A stretch of DNA of 64,000 nt from Acidihalobacter aeolianus (GTDB lineage Bacteria > Pseudomonadota > Gammaproteobacteria > DSM-5130 > Acidihalobacteraceae): NCBI RefSeq assembly GCF_001753165.1, contig NZ_CP017448.1:2793183-2857182 (forward strand). The letters are read 5' to 3'. Position numbers and translations under genes: made by a program. Below are positions 39,448-51,472 of the stretch, piece by piece. Within the stretch, counting starts at the first letter, position 1. Each line of letters opens with the position of its first letter. Under the pieces are notes generated by a model. The model had not been told where the DNA came from and searched no databases. It saw only the letters and a list, made by a program, of their open reading frames with translations.

Positions 39448-40203
39448 CTATCGCTTATCTAACCAAATCATGCTGGCCATCCGCCCCGTGACGCCATCGC
39501 GCCGATAGGAGTAGAAGGTCTCTGATTCAAGGAAGGTACAGTGAGCACCGCCATAAATCTCGACCACGCCCATCGCCTCGAGGCGCAGCCTCGCCAGTGC
39601 ATAGAGATCCGCGAGCCAGCGCCCAGCCGGTGATGGACGGAAGGCGCCGGTGACCGCCGGGTCCCCGCTCAGAAACGCGTCACGCACTTCATCACCGACC
39701 TCGAAGGCATTGGGACCGATGGCAGGGCCCAGCCATACCATGATGTCGCGTAGTGCAACGCCCATCGCGTCGACGGTCGACTCCACAACTCCGCCGATCA
39801 ATCCCCGCCATCCCGCATGCGCCGACGCGACGCAACTGCCCGCGCGGTCACACATCAGTAATGGCAGGCAGTCCGCCGTCAACACTGCGCAAACCACGCC
39901 GGGCTCGCGCGTTACCGCGGCATCCGCTGGCATGCCCGGGGAAGTCTCCTGATCGAGTAAAACAACCTTGCGGCCATGGACCTGATCAAGCCACGTGGGT
40001 TCCGCCGGCAGTCCCGCCACCTCACGCAGCCGCCTCCGATTTTCGGCAACGGCCCGTGCGTCATCACCCACGTGTGTTGCGAGATTGAAACTGGCGTAAG
40101 ACCCTGCGCTGATCCCGCCAGACCGTGTCGTGGTCAGGGCACGCACCGTCGCCGGAGCCGGCCAGTCAGGGTAAAGCCAGTCTGTCCCGATCACATCAAT
40201 CAA
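39448..40203 (-). CDS. pgeF: Purine nucleoside phosphorylase/laccase-domain protein PgeF (YfiH)
   Basis: A LACC1-family protein linked to clean peptidoglycan synthesis (editing wrong amino acids in UDP-MurNAc-peptides) and purine-nucleoside cleavage. The family residues are visible: WLDQVHGRKVV, VLTADCLPLLM (metal-binding Cys), SAHAGWRGL, and GAHCTF near the end. The start is inferred as the TTG at 40203, because GGAGG lies 6 bp upstream; GTG at 40194 is the alternative. It overlaps the end of rluD by 8 bp, the usual rluD-pgeF pairing. Confidence 0.93.
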   Translation of the reverse strand: MIDVIGTDWLYPDWPAPATVRALTTTRSGGISAGSYASFNLATHVGDDARAVAENRRRLREVAGLPAEPTWLDQVHGRKVVLLDQETSPGMPADAAVTREPGVVCAVLTADCLPLLMCDRAGSCVASAHAGWRGLIGGVVESTVDAMGVALRDIMVWLGPAIGPNAFEVGDEVRDAFLSGDPAVTGAFRPSPAGRWLADLYALARLRLEAMGVVEIYGGAHCTFLESETFYSYRRDGVTGRMASMIWLDKR

Positions 40204-41158
40204 GACGCGCCTCCGCATGGGCGCGCAAGGCGGCAAGCAACAGTAGAAGATCTTCCGGCGGCTCGCTGTCCCAGACCATGGGTTCACTCGTCCGAGGGTG
40301 CTCGAACGCCAAGCGCATGGCATGCAGGGCCTGTCGCCGGAACCCGCGCATCGCCGCGACAAGCCCATCACCGGCACCGGGTGGCAGGCGCAGGCGTCCG
40401 CCGTAAACCGGATCACCGACAATCGGATGACGAATATGAGCCATGTGCACACGGATCTGGTGAGTCCGTCCGGTTTCCAGACTCACGCGCAGCAGGGTGT
40501 GCCCGACGAATCGTTCGAGCACACGGTAATGAGTCACTGCGGGTTTACCGCCGGAGACCACGGCCATCCGCTTGCGGTCTCGAGGATGGCGTGCGATCGG
40601 CTCTTCAACCGTGCCGCCGGCGATCAGCTCCCCCTGTACCAGGGCCAGATATTCTCGACTCACCTCACGCGCTGCCAGCGCTGCCACCAAAGCCTGGTAG
40701 GCACCGGGTGTCTTGGCAATCACCATCAGTCCGCTGGTGTCCTTGTCCAGACGATGGACAATTCCCGCCCGAGGGAGTGTCGCCAGATCAGGGTCATGAT
40801 GCAGTAGGGCGTTCAGCAGGGTGCCCTCACGGTTCCCCGCGGCGGGGTGAACTACAAGCCCGGGGGGTTTGTTGATCACCAACAGGCTTTCGTCCTCAAA
40901 GCGGATATCCAGCTCGATCGCCTGGGCACGATCCTCGTGCACGATCTCCACCAACGGCTCAACGCAGACCGTCTCGCCTCCGGCAACGTTGTCGCGAGGG
41001 CGGGGAACCCTGCCGTTCAACGTCACACGACCACGCTCGATCCAATCCTTGATGCGCGTGCGCGAATAGTCCGGCATGAGCTGCGACAAAACCTGATCCA
41101 CGCGCCTCCCGGCGAATTCGTCCGGAATCGCGAACTCAAGTGTGGGTTCTGGGGGCAT
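40196..41158 (-). CDS. rluD: 23S rRNA pseudouridine synthase RluD
   Basis: Forms pseudouridines 1911/1915/1917 in helix 69 of 23S rRNA. An S4 RNA-binding domain (~18-80; RRVDQVLSQLMPDYSRTRIKDWI) is followed by the catalytic motif GIVHRLDKDTSGLMV with the essential Asp. ETGRTHQIRVHMAH is a second family mark. 320 residues. It diverges from bamD and overlaps pgeF; this bamD-rluD-pgeF grouping, often followed by clpB, is common in gammaproteobacteria. Confidence 0.97.
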   Translation of the reverse strand: MPPEPTLEFAIPDEFAGRRVDQVLSQLMPDYSRTRIKDWIERGRVTLNGRVPRPRDNVAGGETVCVEPLVEIVHEDRAQAIELDIRFEDESLLVINKPPGLVVHPAAGNREGTLLNALLHHDPDLATLPRAGIVHRLDKDTSGLMVIAKTPGAYQALVAALAAREVSREYLALVQGELIAGGTVEEPIARHPRDRKRMAVVSGGKPAVTHYRVLERFVGHTLLRVSLETGRTHQIRVHMAHIRHPIVGDPVYGGRLRLPPGAGDGLVAAMRGFRRQALHAMRLAFEHPRTSEPMVWDSEPPEDLLLLLAALRAHAEARLD

Positions 41159-41220
41159 ACGGGAGATATCGGGTCGGTTATACTCGCCGGCTATTATTCA
41201 GGCTTTTACCCGGGACTGCC

Positions 41221-41967
41221 ATGCAAATCTGGCGATACGCCGCAATTCTCACCCTCGTCGCAACCCTCGCCGCCTGCGCCTCCGCGCCGGACGAAACCAA
41301 GCACTGGACTGCAGAGCAGTACTACAAGGCTGGCGAACAGGCGCTCAGGGACAGCAACTACACGCGCGCACTGCATATGTTCGATTCGCTGCGTGGGCAC
41401 TATCCGTTCGGCAACTACGCGCGGCAGGCGCAGCTTGAGACGATCTACGTCTATTACAAGCAGAACGAACCCAAATCGGCGGTCGAAGCGTCCCAGCGCT
41501 TCATCAAGGAAAACCCACTGTCGCCACAGGTCGCCTACGCCTATTACATGCAGGGCCTTGCCAACTTCAACGTGCGTTCCGGCATCATGGACCGCCTGTT
41601 TCCGGTCGATCCCTCGCGGGTCGACGTGAAACCGCTCAAGGAATCTTTCGCCGCCTTCAAGAAGCTGGTGGAAAAATACCCGCATAGCGAGTATGCGCCG
41701 GATGCCAGGCGGCGCATGATTTTCCTGCGCAACGAACTCGCCCAGCATGAGCTTTATGTGGCCCACTTCTACATGCGCCGTGGGGCCTACGTTGCCGCGA
41801 TCAACCGCTGCAAGGTGGTGCTGCAGGAATACCCCGGAGCCGCAGATACCCCACGCGCTTTGTCGATGATGATCGAGGCCTATGGCAAACTCGGCATGCC
41901 CGATCTTGCCGCACAAACACGCAAGGTCCTCAACCTGAACTATCCTGATTACCATCCCAGGCAATAG
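41221..41967 (+). CDS. bamD: Outer membrane protein assembly factor BamD
   Basis: An essential lipoprotein of the BAM complex that inserts beta-barrel proteins. Signal peptide with lipobox LAAC (Cys19), then five TPR-like repeats, starting WTAEQYYKAGEQALRDSNY and including FGNYARQAQLETIYVYY. ATG at 41221, 248 residues, normal. Divergent from rluD. Confidence 0.97.
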   Translation: MQIWRYAAILTLVATLAACASAPDETKHWTAEQYYKAGEQALRDSNYTRALHMFDSLRGHYPFGNYARQAQLETIYVYYKQNEPKSAVEASQRFIKENPLSPQVAYAYYMQGLANFNVRSGIMDRLFPVDPSRVDVKPLKESFAAFKKLVEKYPHSEYAPDARRRMIFLRNELAQHELYVAHFYMRRGAYVAAINRCKVVLQEYPGAADTPRALSMMIEAYGKLGMPDLAAQTRKVLNLNYPDYHPRQ

Positions 41968-41988
41968 CATCGGCAGGAAGAGCACGGC

Positions 41989-42507
41989 ATGAGCGACTTC
42001 TTTTCGACTATCCGTCGCCGCCATTCGGTTCGGCAATACCAGTCCGATATGCCCGTGGAGACGGAAAAGCTTCACGCCGTGCTCGAATGCGCGGTTTCCG
42101 CCCCCTCGGCAGGCGACCTACAGGCCTACCAGATCGGCGTGGTCGAAACCCCGTCGCAGCGTCTTTCTCTCTCGCATGCCACGGGCCAGGACTTCGTCGC
42201 TGAGGCGCCGGTGTGTCTGATTTTCTGCACCGATGCGGAAAGATCGGCACTTTCCTTCGGGGATCGTGGCCGAGACCTGTACGCCCTGCAGGATGCAACC
42301 ATTGCGGCCGCCTACGCCCAGCTGGCGGCCACGGCCGCGGACCTCGCCACGACCTGGGTCGGTTATTTCGACAGCAAGGAAATTGCGCGCCTACTCGAAT
42401 TACCGCCCGCCCTGCAGCCCGTAGCCCTGCTGACGCTGGGCTACGCCGCAGAGCAGCCACGGGCGACGTCTCGTCGCCAGCTTGACGAAGTCGTGTTCCG
42501 CCGCTGA
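41989..42507 (+). CDS. Nitroreductase family protein
   Basis: A small (172-residue) FMN-dependent oxidoreductase. The N-terminus TIRRRHSVRQYQSDMP supplies FMN phosphate contacts; later SAPSAGDLQAYQ and the helical core ATIAAAYAQLAATAADLATTWVGYF. The chain is at the short end of the family. Substrate unknown. It starts 21 bp after bamD. Confidence 0.88.
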   Translation: MSDFFSTIRRRHSVRQYQSDMPVETEKLHAVLECAVSAPSAGDLQAYQIGVVETPSQRLSLSHATGQDFVAEAPVCLIFCTDAERSALSFGDRGRDLYALQDATIAAAYAQLAATAADLATTWVGYFDSKEIARLLELPPALQPVALLTLGYAAEQPRATSRRQLDEVVFRR

Positions 42508-42520
42508 CCCTAGCCAGCAA

Positions 42521-42877
<357 letters not shown>

Positions 42878-42902
42878 TTATTGGTCGTATGACGCGCGCA
42901 CG

Positions 42903-44513
42903 TCAGCTCAGGACGCGTCCATATCCTGATGTAATGGGATAGCGCCGATCCTTGCCGAATGCACGCGGCGATATGCGTACGCCCGGCGGTGCCTGCCGGC
43001 GCTTGTATTCATTCTGCAGCACCAGCCCGACCACGCGTTCGACGATAGCGCGATCGTAACCCTCGGCGACAATTTCACCTACGGACCAATCACGCTCCAC
43101 AAAGTACTCGAGGATAGGATCGAGCACCTCATAAGGCGGCAGGGAATCGGAATCTTTCTGGTCTGGCGCCAGCTCGGCGGACGGTGGGCGGGTCAACACC
43201 CGCTCGGGGATGACGACGCGGTCGCGGTTACGCCAGCGCGCCAGACGGTAGACCAGCGTCTTGGGCACATCCTTGAGCGGCGCGAAGCCCCCGGCCATGT
43301 CCCCATAGAGGGTCGCATAGCCCACGGCCATCTCGCTCTTGTTGCCCGTCGTCAGCACCATACGGCCGGTCTTGTTGGAAATCGCCATCAGGATCACGCC
43401 GCGGCAACGCGCCTGGAGATTCTCTTCCGTCGCGTCTGCCGGACGGCCAGCCAATAGCGGGTCCAGCAATTGGAGAAAGGCCTGAAAAGGGCCCTCGATC
43501 GGGAATTCGAGGGATTTGACACCCAGGTGGGCGCACTGCAGACGCGCATCCTCAAGGCTCATCGGTGCGGTATAACGGGAAGGCATCATGACCGCCAGCA
43601 CGTCTTCAGCGCCGAGCGCATCGACGGCGATCGCCAGCGTCAGCGCCGAATCGACGCCACCGGAAAGCCCCACCACCACGCCTGGGAAGCCGTTCTTGCG
43701 CGCGTAATCGTGCACACCGAGCACGAGTGCGCGATAGGCATCTGCCTCGATCCCCGCAAGCGGGGCAAGCTCCGCCTCACCGGAAAACGGGACGGAAAAG
43801 ACCCCGGTTTCGAAGGCTGGGGCACGCAACAGCAGCTCACCGGCCCCGTCAAACGCCAGGGACTGCCCATCGAACAACAATTCGTCCTGACCGCCGACCT
43901 GATTGACATACACCATCGGCAGCCCGGTTTCGGCAATACGCGCCTGCAAGGTCTTGATCCGTTCACCGTACTTGCAGGAATGGAACGGTGAGGCATTGAT
44001 GTTCACCAGCAGCTCGGCACCGGCATCACGCGCGGCACGGGCAGGCTCAGGAAACCAGATGTCCTCACACACGGTAAGGCCAATGCGCACCCCCTCCACC
44101 GAGACGACGCAGGACTCGTCGCCTTCGACGAAGTAGCGCTTTTCGTCGAATACGCTGTAATTAGGCAGACGCTGCTTGGCGTAGCGGGCGAGAATCCGGC
44201 CTTGACCGATCAATATCGCGCCATTGCGCAACCCGGCCTCGTCCCGGTACGGGGCGCCGATCACCGTGTGCCAGCCCGCGGACTGGTCAGCGATCAACTG
44301 CAGCGCGGCCTCCACCTGATTGAGCAGGGCGGACCGCAGCAGCAGGTCCTCGGGTGGATAACCAGTGAGCGCGAGCTCGGGAAACACGACCAGTTGTGCG
44401 CCCGTGCGCTCGTGCGCTAGCCGAATCTGTTCGAGGATCATGCGCGCATTCCCCTCGACGTCCCCGACCAGCGGATTGCACTGCGCGAGGGCGATCCCCA
44501 GCTTTGTGCTCAT
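42903..44513 (-). CDS. nadE: Glutamine-dependent NAD+ synthetase
   Basis: Last step of NAD synthesis, using ammonia from glutamine. The N-terminal nitrilase domain has Glu in [10 protein letters not shown], Lys in AKQRLPNYS and Cys in [11 protein letters not shown]. The C-terminal synthetase domain (from ~275) has the P-loop [15 protein letters not shown]. 536 residues fits the bacterial two-domain form. It overlaps the sucD stop by 4 bp, so it is the third gene of a sucC-sucD-nadE unit. Confidence 0.97.
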   Translation of the reverse strand: MSTKLGIALAQCNPLVGDVEGNARMILEQIRLAHERTGAQLVVFPELALTGYPPEDLLLRSALLNQVEAALQLIADQSAGWHTVIGAPYRDEAGLRNGAILIGQGRILARYAKQRLPNYSVFDEKRYFVEGDESCVVSVEGVRIGLTVCEDIWFPEPARAARDAGAELLVNINASPFHSCKYGERIKTLQARIAETGLPMVYVNQVGGQDELLFDGQSLAFDGAGELLLRAPAFETGVFSVPFSGEAELAPLAGIEADAYRALVLGVHDYARKNGFPGVVVGLSGGVDSALTLAIAVDALGAEDVLAVMMPSRYTAPMSLEDARLQCAHLGVKSLEFPIEGPFQAFLQLLDPLLAGRPADATEENLQARCRGVILMAISNKTGRMVLTTGNKSEMAVGYATLYGDMAGGFAPLKDVPKTLVYRLARWRNRDRVVIPERVLTRPPSAELAPDQKDSDSLPPYEVLDPILEYFVERDWSVGEIVAEGYDRAIVERVVGLVLQNEYKRRQAPPGVRISPRAFGKDRRYPITSGYGRVLS

Positions 44514-45391
44514 GCCCGAGCAGCAAGCAGCTCGTGCATGCGCCGCCCCATCGCATCCGGCGAGTGCACGATGGCCACGCCGGCCGCTTCCAGTGCGGAA
44601 AACTTCTGCGCTGCGGTACCCAGCCCCCCGGAAATAATCGCGCCAGCATGCCCCATGCGCTTACCGGCAGGCGCCGTCACGCCAGCGATATAGGCCACTA
44701 CCGGTTTGCTGAACTGCGCCTTGATATAGGCCGCCGCGGCTTCCTCGGCCTGCCCGCCGATCTCGCCGACGAGTATCACACCCTCGGTTTGCTCGTCTTC
44801 GTCGAACAACTGAAGGCAGTCCACGAAGTCCATACCCTGAATCGGGTCGCCGCCGATACCGACACAGGTCGACTGGCCAAGCCCGGCCCGCGTGGTCTGG
44901 TAGACCGCTTCATAGGTCAAGGTGCCCGAACGCGAGACGATACCGACACGCCCCGGATGGTGGATGCTGCCGGGCATGATGCCGATTTTGCACTCGCCGG
45001 GCGTGATGATGCCGGGGCAGTTCGGGCCAATAAGCCGAACCTCGGGATAATCGTCGAGGGTGGCGCGCACCCGCAGCATGTCGATAACCGGGATGCCCTC
45101 GGTAATGCAGACGATGACGCGGATACCCGCATCCGCCGCTTCCAGAATCGCATCCCCAGCGTACGCTGCGGGCACATAAATCATCGTCGCTTCGGCGCCG
45201 GTCTCTGCCACTGCCTGGTGGACGGTATCGAACACCGGCAAATCGAGATGAGTCTGGCCGCCCTTGCCGGGCGTCACACCGCCGACCAGGCGGGTACCGT
45301 ATGCGAGCGACTGCTCGGAGTGGAACGTACCCTGCTTGCCGGTGAACCCCTGGCAGATCACCCGAGTATCTCGGTCGACCAGAATACTCAT
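44510..45391 (-). CDS. sucD: Succinate-CoA ligase alpha subunit
   Basis: With SucC interconverts succinyl-CoA and succinate in the TCA cycle. CoA-binding Rossmann domain ([17 protein letters not shown]), and the phosphorylated-His region [14 protein letters not shown]. 293 residues. Overlaps sucC by 4 bp. Confidence 0.97.
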   Translation of the reverse strand: MSILVDRDTRVICQGFTGKQGTFHSEQSLAYGTRLVGGVTPGKGGQTHLDLPVFDTVHQAVAETGAEATMIYVPAAYAGDAILEAADAGIRVIVCITEGIPVIDMLRVRATLDDYPEVRLIGPNCPGIITPGECKIGIMPGSIHHPGRVGIVSRSGTLTYEAVYQTTRAGLGQSTCVGIGGDPIQGMDFVDCLQLFDEDEQTEGVILVGEIGGQAEEAAAAYIKAQFSKPVVAYIAGVTAPAGKRMGHAGAIISGGLGTAAQKFSALEAAGVAIVHSPDAMGRRMHELLAARA

Positions 45392-46557
45392 TCGTCACCT
45401 CCGGCGACGGAAACGACCTTGGCCGCCGCCTCTGCGAGATCGTCGGCCGGGATCACGTTGAGCCCCGAGTCCGCAAGAATTCGTCTTCCTTGCTCCGCAT
45501 TGGTACCCTCAAGTCGCACCACCACAGGCACGCCGACCGACACCTCGCGGATCGCCTGTACGATCCCGTCGGCGATCAAGTCGCAGCGCACGATGCCGCC
45601 GAAGATATTGACCAGTACGGCGCGAATCTCGTCGCCCGACAGTATCAGTTTGAAGGCCTCGGCCACGCGCTCCGCAGTGGCCGCACCACCCACATCGAGA
45701 AAATTCGCCGGCCGGCCGCCGCTCAGCTTGATCAGATCCATCGTTGCCATCGCCAAGCCGGCGCCATTGACCATGCATCCTATCTCGCCATCCAAACGGA
45801 TGTAGTTGAGGCCCAGACTGCGGGCGAAGAATTCAGCAGGATCGGCTTGACCCTCATCGTAAAGCGAGGCCAGGGCCTGCTGACGGTATGCAGCGCTGTC
45901 GTCCAGGTTGATCTTGGCGTCCAAAGCGACCAGATCGCCCCCTCCGGTCACAACCAGGGGATTGATTTCGATCAGCGCAGCATCCGAATCCATGAAGACG
46001 CGGTATAACCGGACCAAAAGCGCGCTGAACTGACCGACCTCGGAAGGGGCGAGACCGAGCTCGAACCCGAGTTTTCGTCCTTGCCAGGGCTGGATGCCGA
46101 CCACTGGGTGAGCATGCACGGTCAGAATCAGGTCTGGTGACTCAGCGGCCACCCGCTCGATTTCCATACCGCCCGCGGTCGACGCGATTACGGCGAGCCG
46201 CCGCTGAGCTCGGTCGATCAGCAGGCTGACATACAGCTCGCGCTGGATATCCGTCAGCGATTCAATCAATACCGAGTGAACGGGCAAACCATCCGCGGTA
46301 GTTTGGGCGGTAGCCAGACGCGACCCGAGCATCCCAGCGACAGTATCCTGGAGCTCCTTGCGTCCAACAACACGCTTGACCCCGCCTACCTTGCCTCTGC
46401 CCCCGGCGTGAACCTGCGCCTTGGCCACCCAGGCGCCCCCTCCCAACTGGTCGGCGACGTCGCCGGCCGCATCGGCATCCGTCACTCTGATCCCCTTGGG
46501 GACAGGGATGCCGTAATGGGCCAGTAATTCCTTAGCCTGATATTCGTGCAGGTGCAT
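45388..46557 (-). CDS. sucC: Succinate-CoA ligase beta subunit
   Basis: Nucleotide-binding subunit. ATP-grasp N-terminus ([36 protein letters not shown]) and C-terminal CoA-ligase domain ([20 protein letters not shown]). 389 residues. First gene of the unit; divergent from the PP0621-type gene, with the promoter expected in the 135-bp gap. Confidence 0.97.
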   Translation of the reverse strand: MHLHEYQAKELLAHYGIPVPKGIRVTDADAAGDVADQLGGGAWVAKAQVHAGGRGKVGGVKRVVGRKELQDTVAGMLGSRLATAQTTADGLPVHSVLIESLTDIQRELYVSLLIDRAQRRLAVIASTAGGMEIERVAAESPDLILTVHAHPVVGIQPWQGRKLGFELGLAPSEVGQFSALLVRLYRVFMDSDAALIEINPLVVTGGGDLVALDAKINLDDSAAYRQQALASLYDEGQADPAEFFARSLGLNYIRLDGEIGCMVNGAGLAMATMDLIKLSGGRPANFLDVGGAATAERVAEAFKLILSGDEIRAVLVNIFGGIVRCDLIADGIVQAIREVSVGVPVVVRLEGTNAEQGRRILADSGLNVIPADDLAEAAAKVVSVAGGDE

Positions 46558-46692
46558 GGGCGAGTGCTTTATCCTTAGTCTTCAAGGCCGAATGCGCGGA
46601 CAGAGGCGCAAGGGTAAACGGCCAACACTTTACGCGCTTTATTGTGCGGGAAAACGCGGGGGAGGCAAAGCCACCCCATCACCGAGGGCATC

Positions 46693-46923
46693 ATGTCGCG
46701 ATTGCTGTTCCTGCTGGCCCTGGCCGTAGTCGGCTATTACTTCTACCGAACGCTGATACGCCGCCGCACGCACAACGCGGACCATCGTACGACACGTTCG
46801 CTCGATGTCGTCCGCTGCCATTACTGTGGCCTGCTCGTGGAAAACGACAAAGCGCTGACTCATGCCGGGCACCACTACTGCTCCCGGGAACATATGGCCC
46901 GCGACGAAGCAGGTTCGACCTAA
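46693..46923 (+). CDS. PP0621-type small membrane/zinc protein
   Basis: 76 residues: one N-terminal transmembrane helix (LLFLLALAVVGYYFYRTL), then VRCHYCGLLVENDKALTHAGHHYCSREH, a TRASH-like metal-binding knuckle (CHYC...HYC). The family has no proven role but usually lies directly upstream of pilS, as here (2 bp gap). Confidence 0.85.
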   Translation: MSRLLFLLALAVVGYYFYRTLIRRRTHNADHRTTRSLDVVRCHYCGLLVENDKALTHAGHHYCSREHMARDEAGST

Positions 46924-46925
46924 TT

Positions 46926-48661
46926 ATGTCGCAACGCGACTTCGCGGCTGACGACAAGCAGAATTGGCAGCCCTTGCGGCTGTTCAACATCTACCGCATC
47001 TTCGTGGCGACCTTGTTTCTGACGCTGTGGCGCTTCGGGCTGGCCCCGGACGCACTGGGCCATCTTGCCCCGCGCCTCTACATCGACACACTCATCGTCT
47101 ATCTCGTCTTGGGTCTTTTGGCCATGATCGCAGCACGGCTGCGCTGGCCTCAATTCCAGGTACAAGCCACCCTGCTTGCCTCGGTCGACGTGTTGGTCGT
47201 CATTCTGCTCGCCCACAACAGCGGTGGCGTGACCAGCGGCGTCGAAGTCCTGCTGATTCCCGCCATCGGCGCAGTCGGTTTGTTGCTGTCGGAACTGAGT
47301 GCCCTGTTCGCCGCTGCGGCTGCCTCGCTACTTCTGCTCTTCGATCAGGTATACCTGCATTTGAGCGGGCAGCAGATCGATAGCGCGTATACACAAAGCG
47401 GCCTGCTCGGGCTGGCCCTCTTCGTTACCGCCGTGGTCAGTGCCGCCCTGGCGCATCGCGCGCGCGCCAACGAAGCGCTCGCCGTACGCCGAGGGCTGGA
47501 CCTCGCCAACCTGGCCGAGCTCAACGAGCACATCGTCGAACACTTCAACACCGGACTTATCGTGGCCGAACCTCACGGGGAAATCCGCCTGATCAACAAT
47601 GCCGCTTGGCAACTGATGGGACACGCGGCAGGCACCCAGCTAGGGTCTCTGGAAAACCTTTCCCCGTCGCTGTACACCACATTTCGCCAATGGCAAGCCA
47701 CTCCTGACGGTTTGCACCGCCTCCTCGCGCAACCGGGCAGAGGCATGGAGTTGCGCGTGCGTTTCATACCGCTGGGCATCGATAATCAAGCCACCCTGAT
47801 CACCCTGGAGGATCAGGCAGAACTCGCCGCACAGGTCCAGTCGGCCAAACTGGCATCATTGGGCAGGCTCGCCGCCAGCATCGCGCACGAAATCCGCAAC
47901 CCGTTATCCGCCATCAGCCATGCCGCTCAACTCCTAAACGAATCCCCAACCCTATCCCCACAGGACAAACGCCTGGTGGAAATCATCCGCACCCAGGGGA
48001 TCCGCATGGATGCCATCGTGGAAGATGTCCTACGACTTTCACGCAAGGACCCTCCACGCACCCGCCCGCTCGATCTGAAAGTCTGGCTGCAAACCCAGGC
48101 CGACGAATTACGCCAACGATATGAAAGCCAGGGTGGTAACGGTGTGGAACTGCACCTGCATCTTGACGACACCAACTTGACTGCCGTGTGCGATGAAGGA
48201 CACCTGTCGCAGATATTCTGGAGTCTGTGCGAGAACGCCAGCCGCTATGGTCGGCGCCCGGACGACGAGCGCCTCGTACTGACTTTCGCAGCACACCGCC
48301 CGCCGGGAGCGCCCCAGATCCGGCTCGACGTCATCGACCAGGGACCGGGCGTACCCCCAGAAACGGTATCGCACCTATTCGAACCTTTTTTCACCACCTC
48401 GGCATCGGGTACCGGGCTAGGTCTTTATATCGCCAGCGAACTCTGCGCGCTTAACAGCGGCCATCTTGAATACATCCCGATGCCTAGCGGAGGAAGCTGC
48501 TTCCGCAGTTACCTACCCGCAGCGAGAGAGGCCGCCCCCCACCAGATTCCTCCCATACCGACTTCCTCGGATGCGAGCAGCGCCAACGCACGTTATATTG
48601 AGAAGATTGACTCACAAGTTACAGCAATGCAGGCCCAACAGTCGCCTGCGAACCGACGCGC

Positions 48662-48665
<4 letters not shown>
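46926..48665 (+). CDS. pilS: Type IV pilus sensor histidine kinase PilS
   Basis: Inner-membrane kinase, 579 residues. Six transmembrane segments (~20-185), as in Pseudomonas PilS; a PAS domain (VEHFNTGLIVAEPHGEIRLIN); HisKA with ASIAHEIRNPLSAISHA (phospho-His); HATPase with DQGPGVPPE and GTGLGLYIA. In Pseudomonas PilS senses inner-membrane pilin and acts on PilR. The C-terminal ~45 residues form an extra low-complexity tail. ATG at 46926; overlaps pilR by 4 bp. Confidence 0.95.
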
Positions 48666-50020
<1,355 letters not shown>

Positions 50021-50102
50021 CGTTTTTTGTCACTTATTGACACACAAGGTCAGAATATGACTCTAACCTCCGGTTAAACTGGAAGAAAAAGCCTTATTTT
50101 CC

Positions 50103-50118
50103 TGGCACGAATCATGTA
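50103..50118 (+). promoter_or_regulatory. Sigma-54 promoter candidate for the first pilin gene
   Basis: TGGCACG at -24 matches the consensus exactly; the -12 element is ATGTA instead of TTGCA, with the correct GG-10-GT spacing. About 75 bp before the pilin ATG, downstream of pilR. Confidence 0.65.
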
Positions 50119-50193
50119 TTACCCTATTCAGGGCGCTCGCAGAGCCCAACTAGCCACCCCACAGATTACGTAGTTCATTCTGGAGAGAGCACC

Positions 50194-50682
50194 ATGAAGA
50201 AAGTACAACAGGGCTTCACACTCATCGAATTGATGATCGTGGTGGCCATCATCGGCATCCTGGCCGCCATCGCCATCCCGGCCTACCAGGACTACACCAT
50301 CCGCGCCAAGGTCACTGACGGTATCAACTTAGCTGCTGCCGCGAAGACGGCTATGGCGTCAACATATGCTTCAAATGGTACTTTTGGCGGTGCCAATGGC
50401 ACAAATAGCTACTTTGGCTTGGCGCCCGCGGCCTCCATAACCAGTCAATATACCCAGTCCGTAGGCGTGAAAGGACGAACGATCACGATTACCTACTACG
50501 AACTCGGTAACAACACGTCCGGCGATCAAGTTGACTTCGTTGCCACACCCACTGGCGGTGGTATCAACTGGACTTGCTTTGCAGGTACAAAGGCTACCCA
50601 GACGGTGGGCGGTGTTTCAGTGCCAAATCCCAACACCACCAAACCATTGCCGGCTAAATATGTGCCCGCTAACTGCCGCTAA
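50194..50682 (+). CDS. pilA: Type IV major pilin, copy 1
   Basis: A 162-residue class-a type IV pilin: 7-residue leader MKKVQQG cut by PilD before Phe1, Glu5, and the hydrophobic helix [20 protein letters not shown]. The C-terminal disulfide loop lies between Cys in NWTC and the penultimate Cys (PANCR). The globular part is Thr/Asn/Gly-rich, offering many possible O-glycosylation sites. GAGAG precedes the ATG. It is followed by its own terminator. Confidence 0.97.
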   Translation: MKKVQQGFTLIELMIVVAIIGILAAIAIPAYQDYTIRAKVTDGINLAAAAKTAMASTYASNGTFGGANGTNSYFGLAPAASITSQYTQSVGVKGRTITITYYELGNNTSGDQVDFVATPTGGGINWTCFAGTKATQTVGGVSVPNPNTTKPLPAKYVPANCR

Positions 50683-50769
50683 CTGACAACAACAAGCGAC
50701 CTGAAGACTTCGAACAACACTTCAAACGCGATAAGCAAAACGATCCAGGAACTTCAGGCCTGAGCTGGC

Positions 50770-50797
50770 GCCCCGCCTTAGAGCGGGGCATTTTTTT
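50770..50797 (+). terminator. Rho-independent terminator after the first pilin gene
   Basis: A perfect 7-bp stem (GCCCCGC and complement), 6-base loop, then A and seven T residues. It separates the two pilin transcripts. Confidence 0.92.
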
Positions 50798-50837
50798 GCC
50801 CGTCGCCAAGCCACGACCCGGCAAGCAACACCATAGA

Positions 50838-50853
50838 TGGCCTATTGTTTGCT
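50838..50853 (+). promoter_or_regulatory. Sigma-54 promoter candidate for the second pilin gene
   Basis: TGGC at -24 and TTTGCT at -12 with exact GG-10-GC spacing; two mismatches to the consensus at the A and C after TGGC. Located 54 bp before the second pilin ATG, just after the terminator of the first. Confidence 0.65.
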
Positions 50854-50906
50854 AGCATTTATAGATAGACAGCCTATTACAACGATACAAAACGCGGGCA
50901 CGCATT

Positions 50907-51383
50907 ATGAGTACGAGCGCACACAAGCAACGCGGCTTCACGCTGATCGAACTGATGATCGTGGTGGCCATCATCGGCATCCTGGCCGCCATCGCCATCC
51001 CGGCTTACCAGGACTACACCATCCGCGCCAAGGTAACCGAAGGGCTATCGCTCGCTGACGCGGCCAAGTCAGCAGTCTGGGATACCTACTCAAATCTAGG
51101 CACTTTCCCCAATCCCGCAAGCAACGCAGTTTACGGTCTGCCCACGACCATCTCCGGCACTAACACCAGCAATGTCACGATCGGCGCTTATGGATTGATC
51201 ACCATCACCTTCAAGAACAACATGGGCGGCACGGCCAATGGCAAAACGCTGCTGCTGCAACCCGCCTCTAGCGGCGGCACCATTACCTGGACTTGCTACG
51301 CGGCTGGCAAGGCGCCACTGCCGCCATTGAGTAACAACACCGCCACCCTGCCAGGCAAATACGCCCCGGCCGTTTGTCGCTGA
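50907..51383 (+). CDS. pilA: Type IV major pilin, copy 2
   Basis: 158 residues: 10-residue leader [10 protein letters not shown], then the same [20 protein letters not shown] helix and [12 protein letters not shown]. The disulfide loop runs from TWTC to PAVCR. The mature N-terminal coding DNA is nearly identical to copy 1, while the globular halves differ strongly. This suggests tandem duplication with divergence or gene conversion at the 5' end. Own sigma-54-like promoter. Confidence 0.97.
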   Translation: MSTSAHKQRGFTLIELMIVVAIIGILAAIAIPAYQDYTIRAKVTEGLSLADAAKSAVWDTYSNLGTFPNPASNAVYGLPTTISGTNTSNVTIGAYGLITITFKNNMGGTANGKTLLLQPASSGGTITWTCYAAGKAPLPPLSNNTATLPGKYAPAVCR

Positions 51384-51419
51384 TCCCACACGCCCAGTCG
51401 TAAACAACTGCGAACCCCG

Positions 51420-51447
51420 CTGACTTGTGGCGCAGGTCCGGTACAAT
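51420..51447 (+). promoter_or_regulatory. Sigma-70-like promoter before the glycan cluster
   Basis: CTGACT, 16 bp, TACAAT; four and five of six consensus bases. It would start transcription about 20 bp before the ATG at 51473. The glycan cluster might therefore be expressed apart from the pilins. Confidence 0.4.
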
Positions 51448-51472
51448 CCGGATTTCCCCGTTCGAGGTACGC

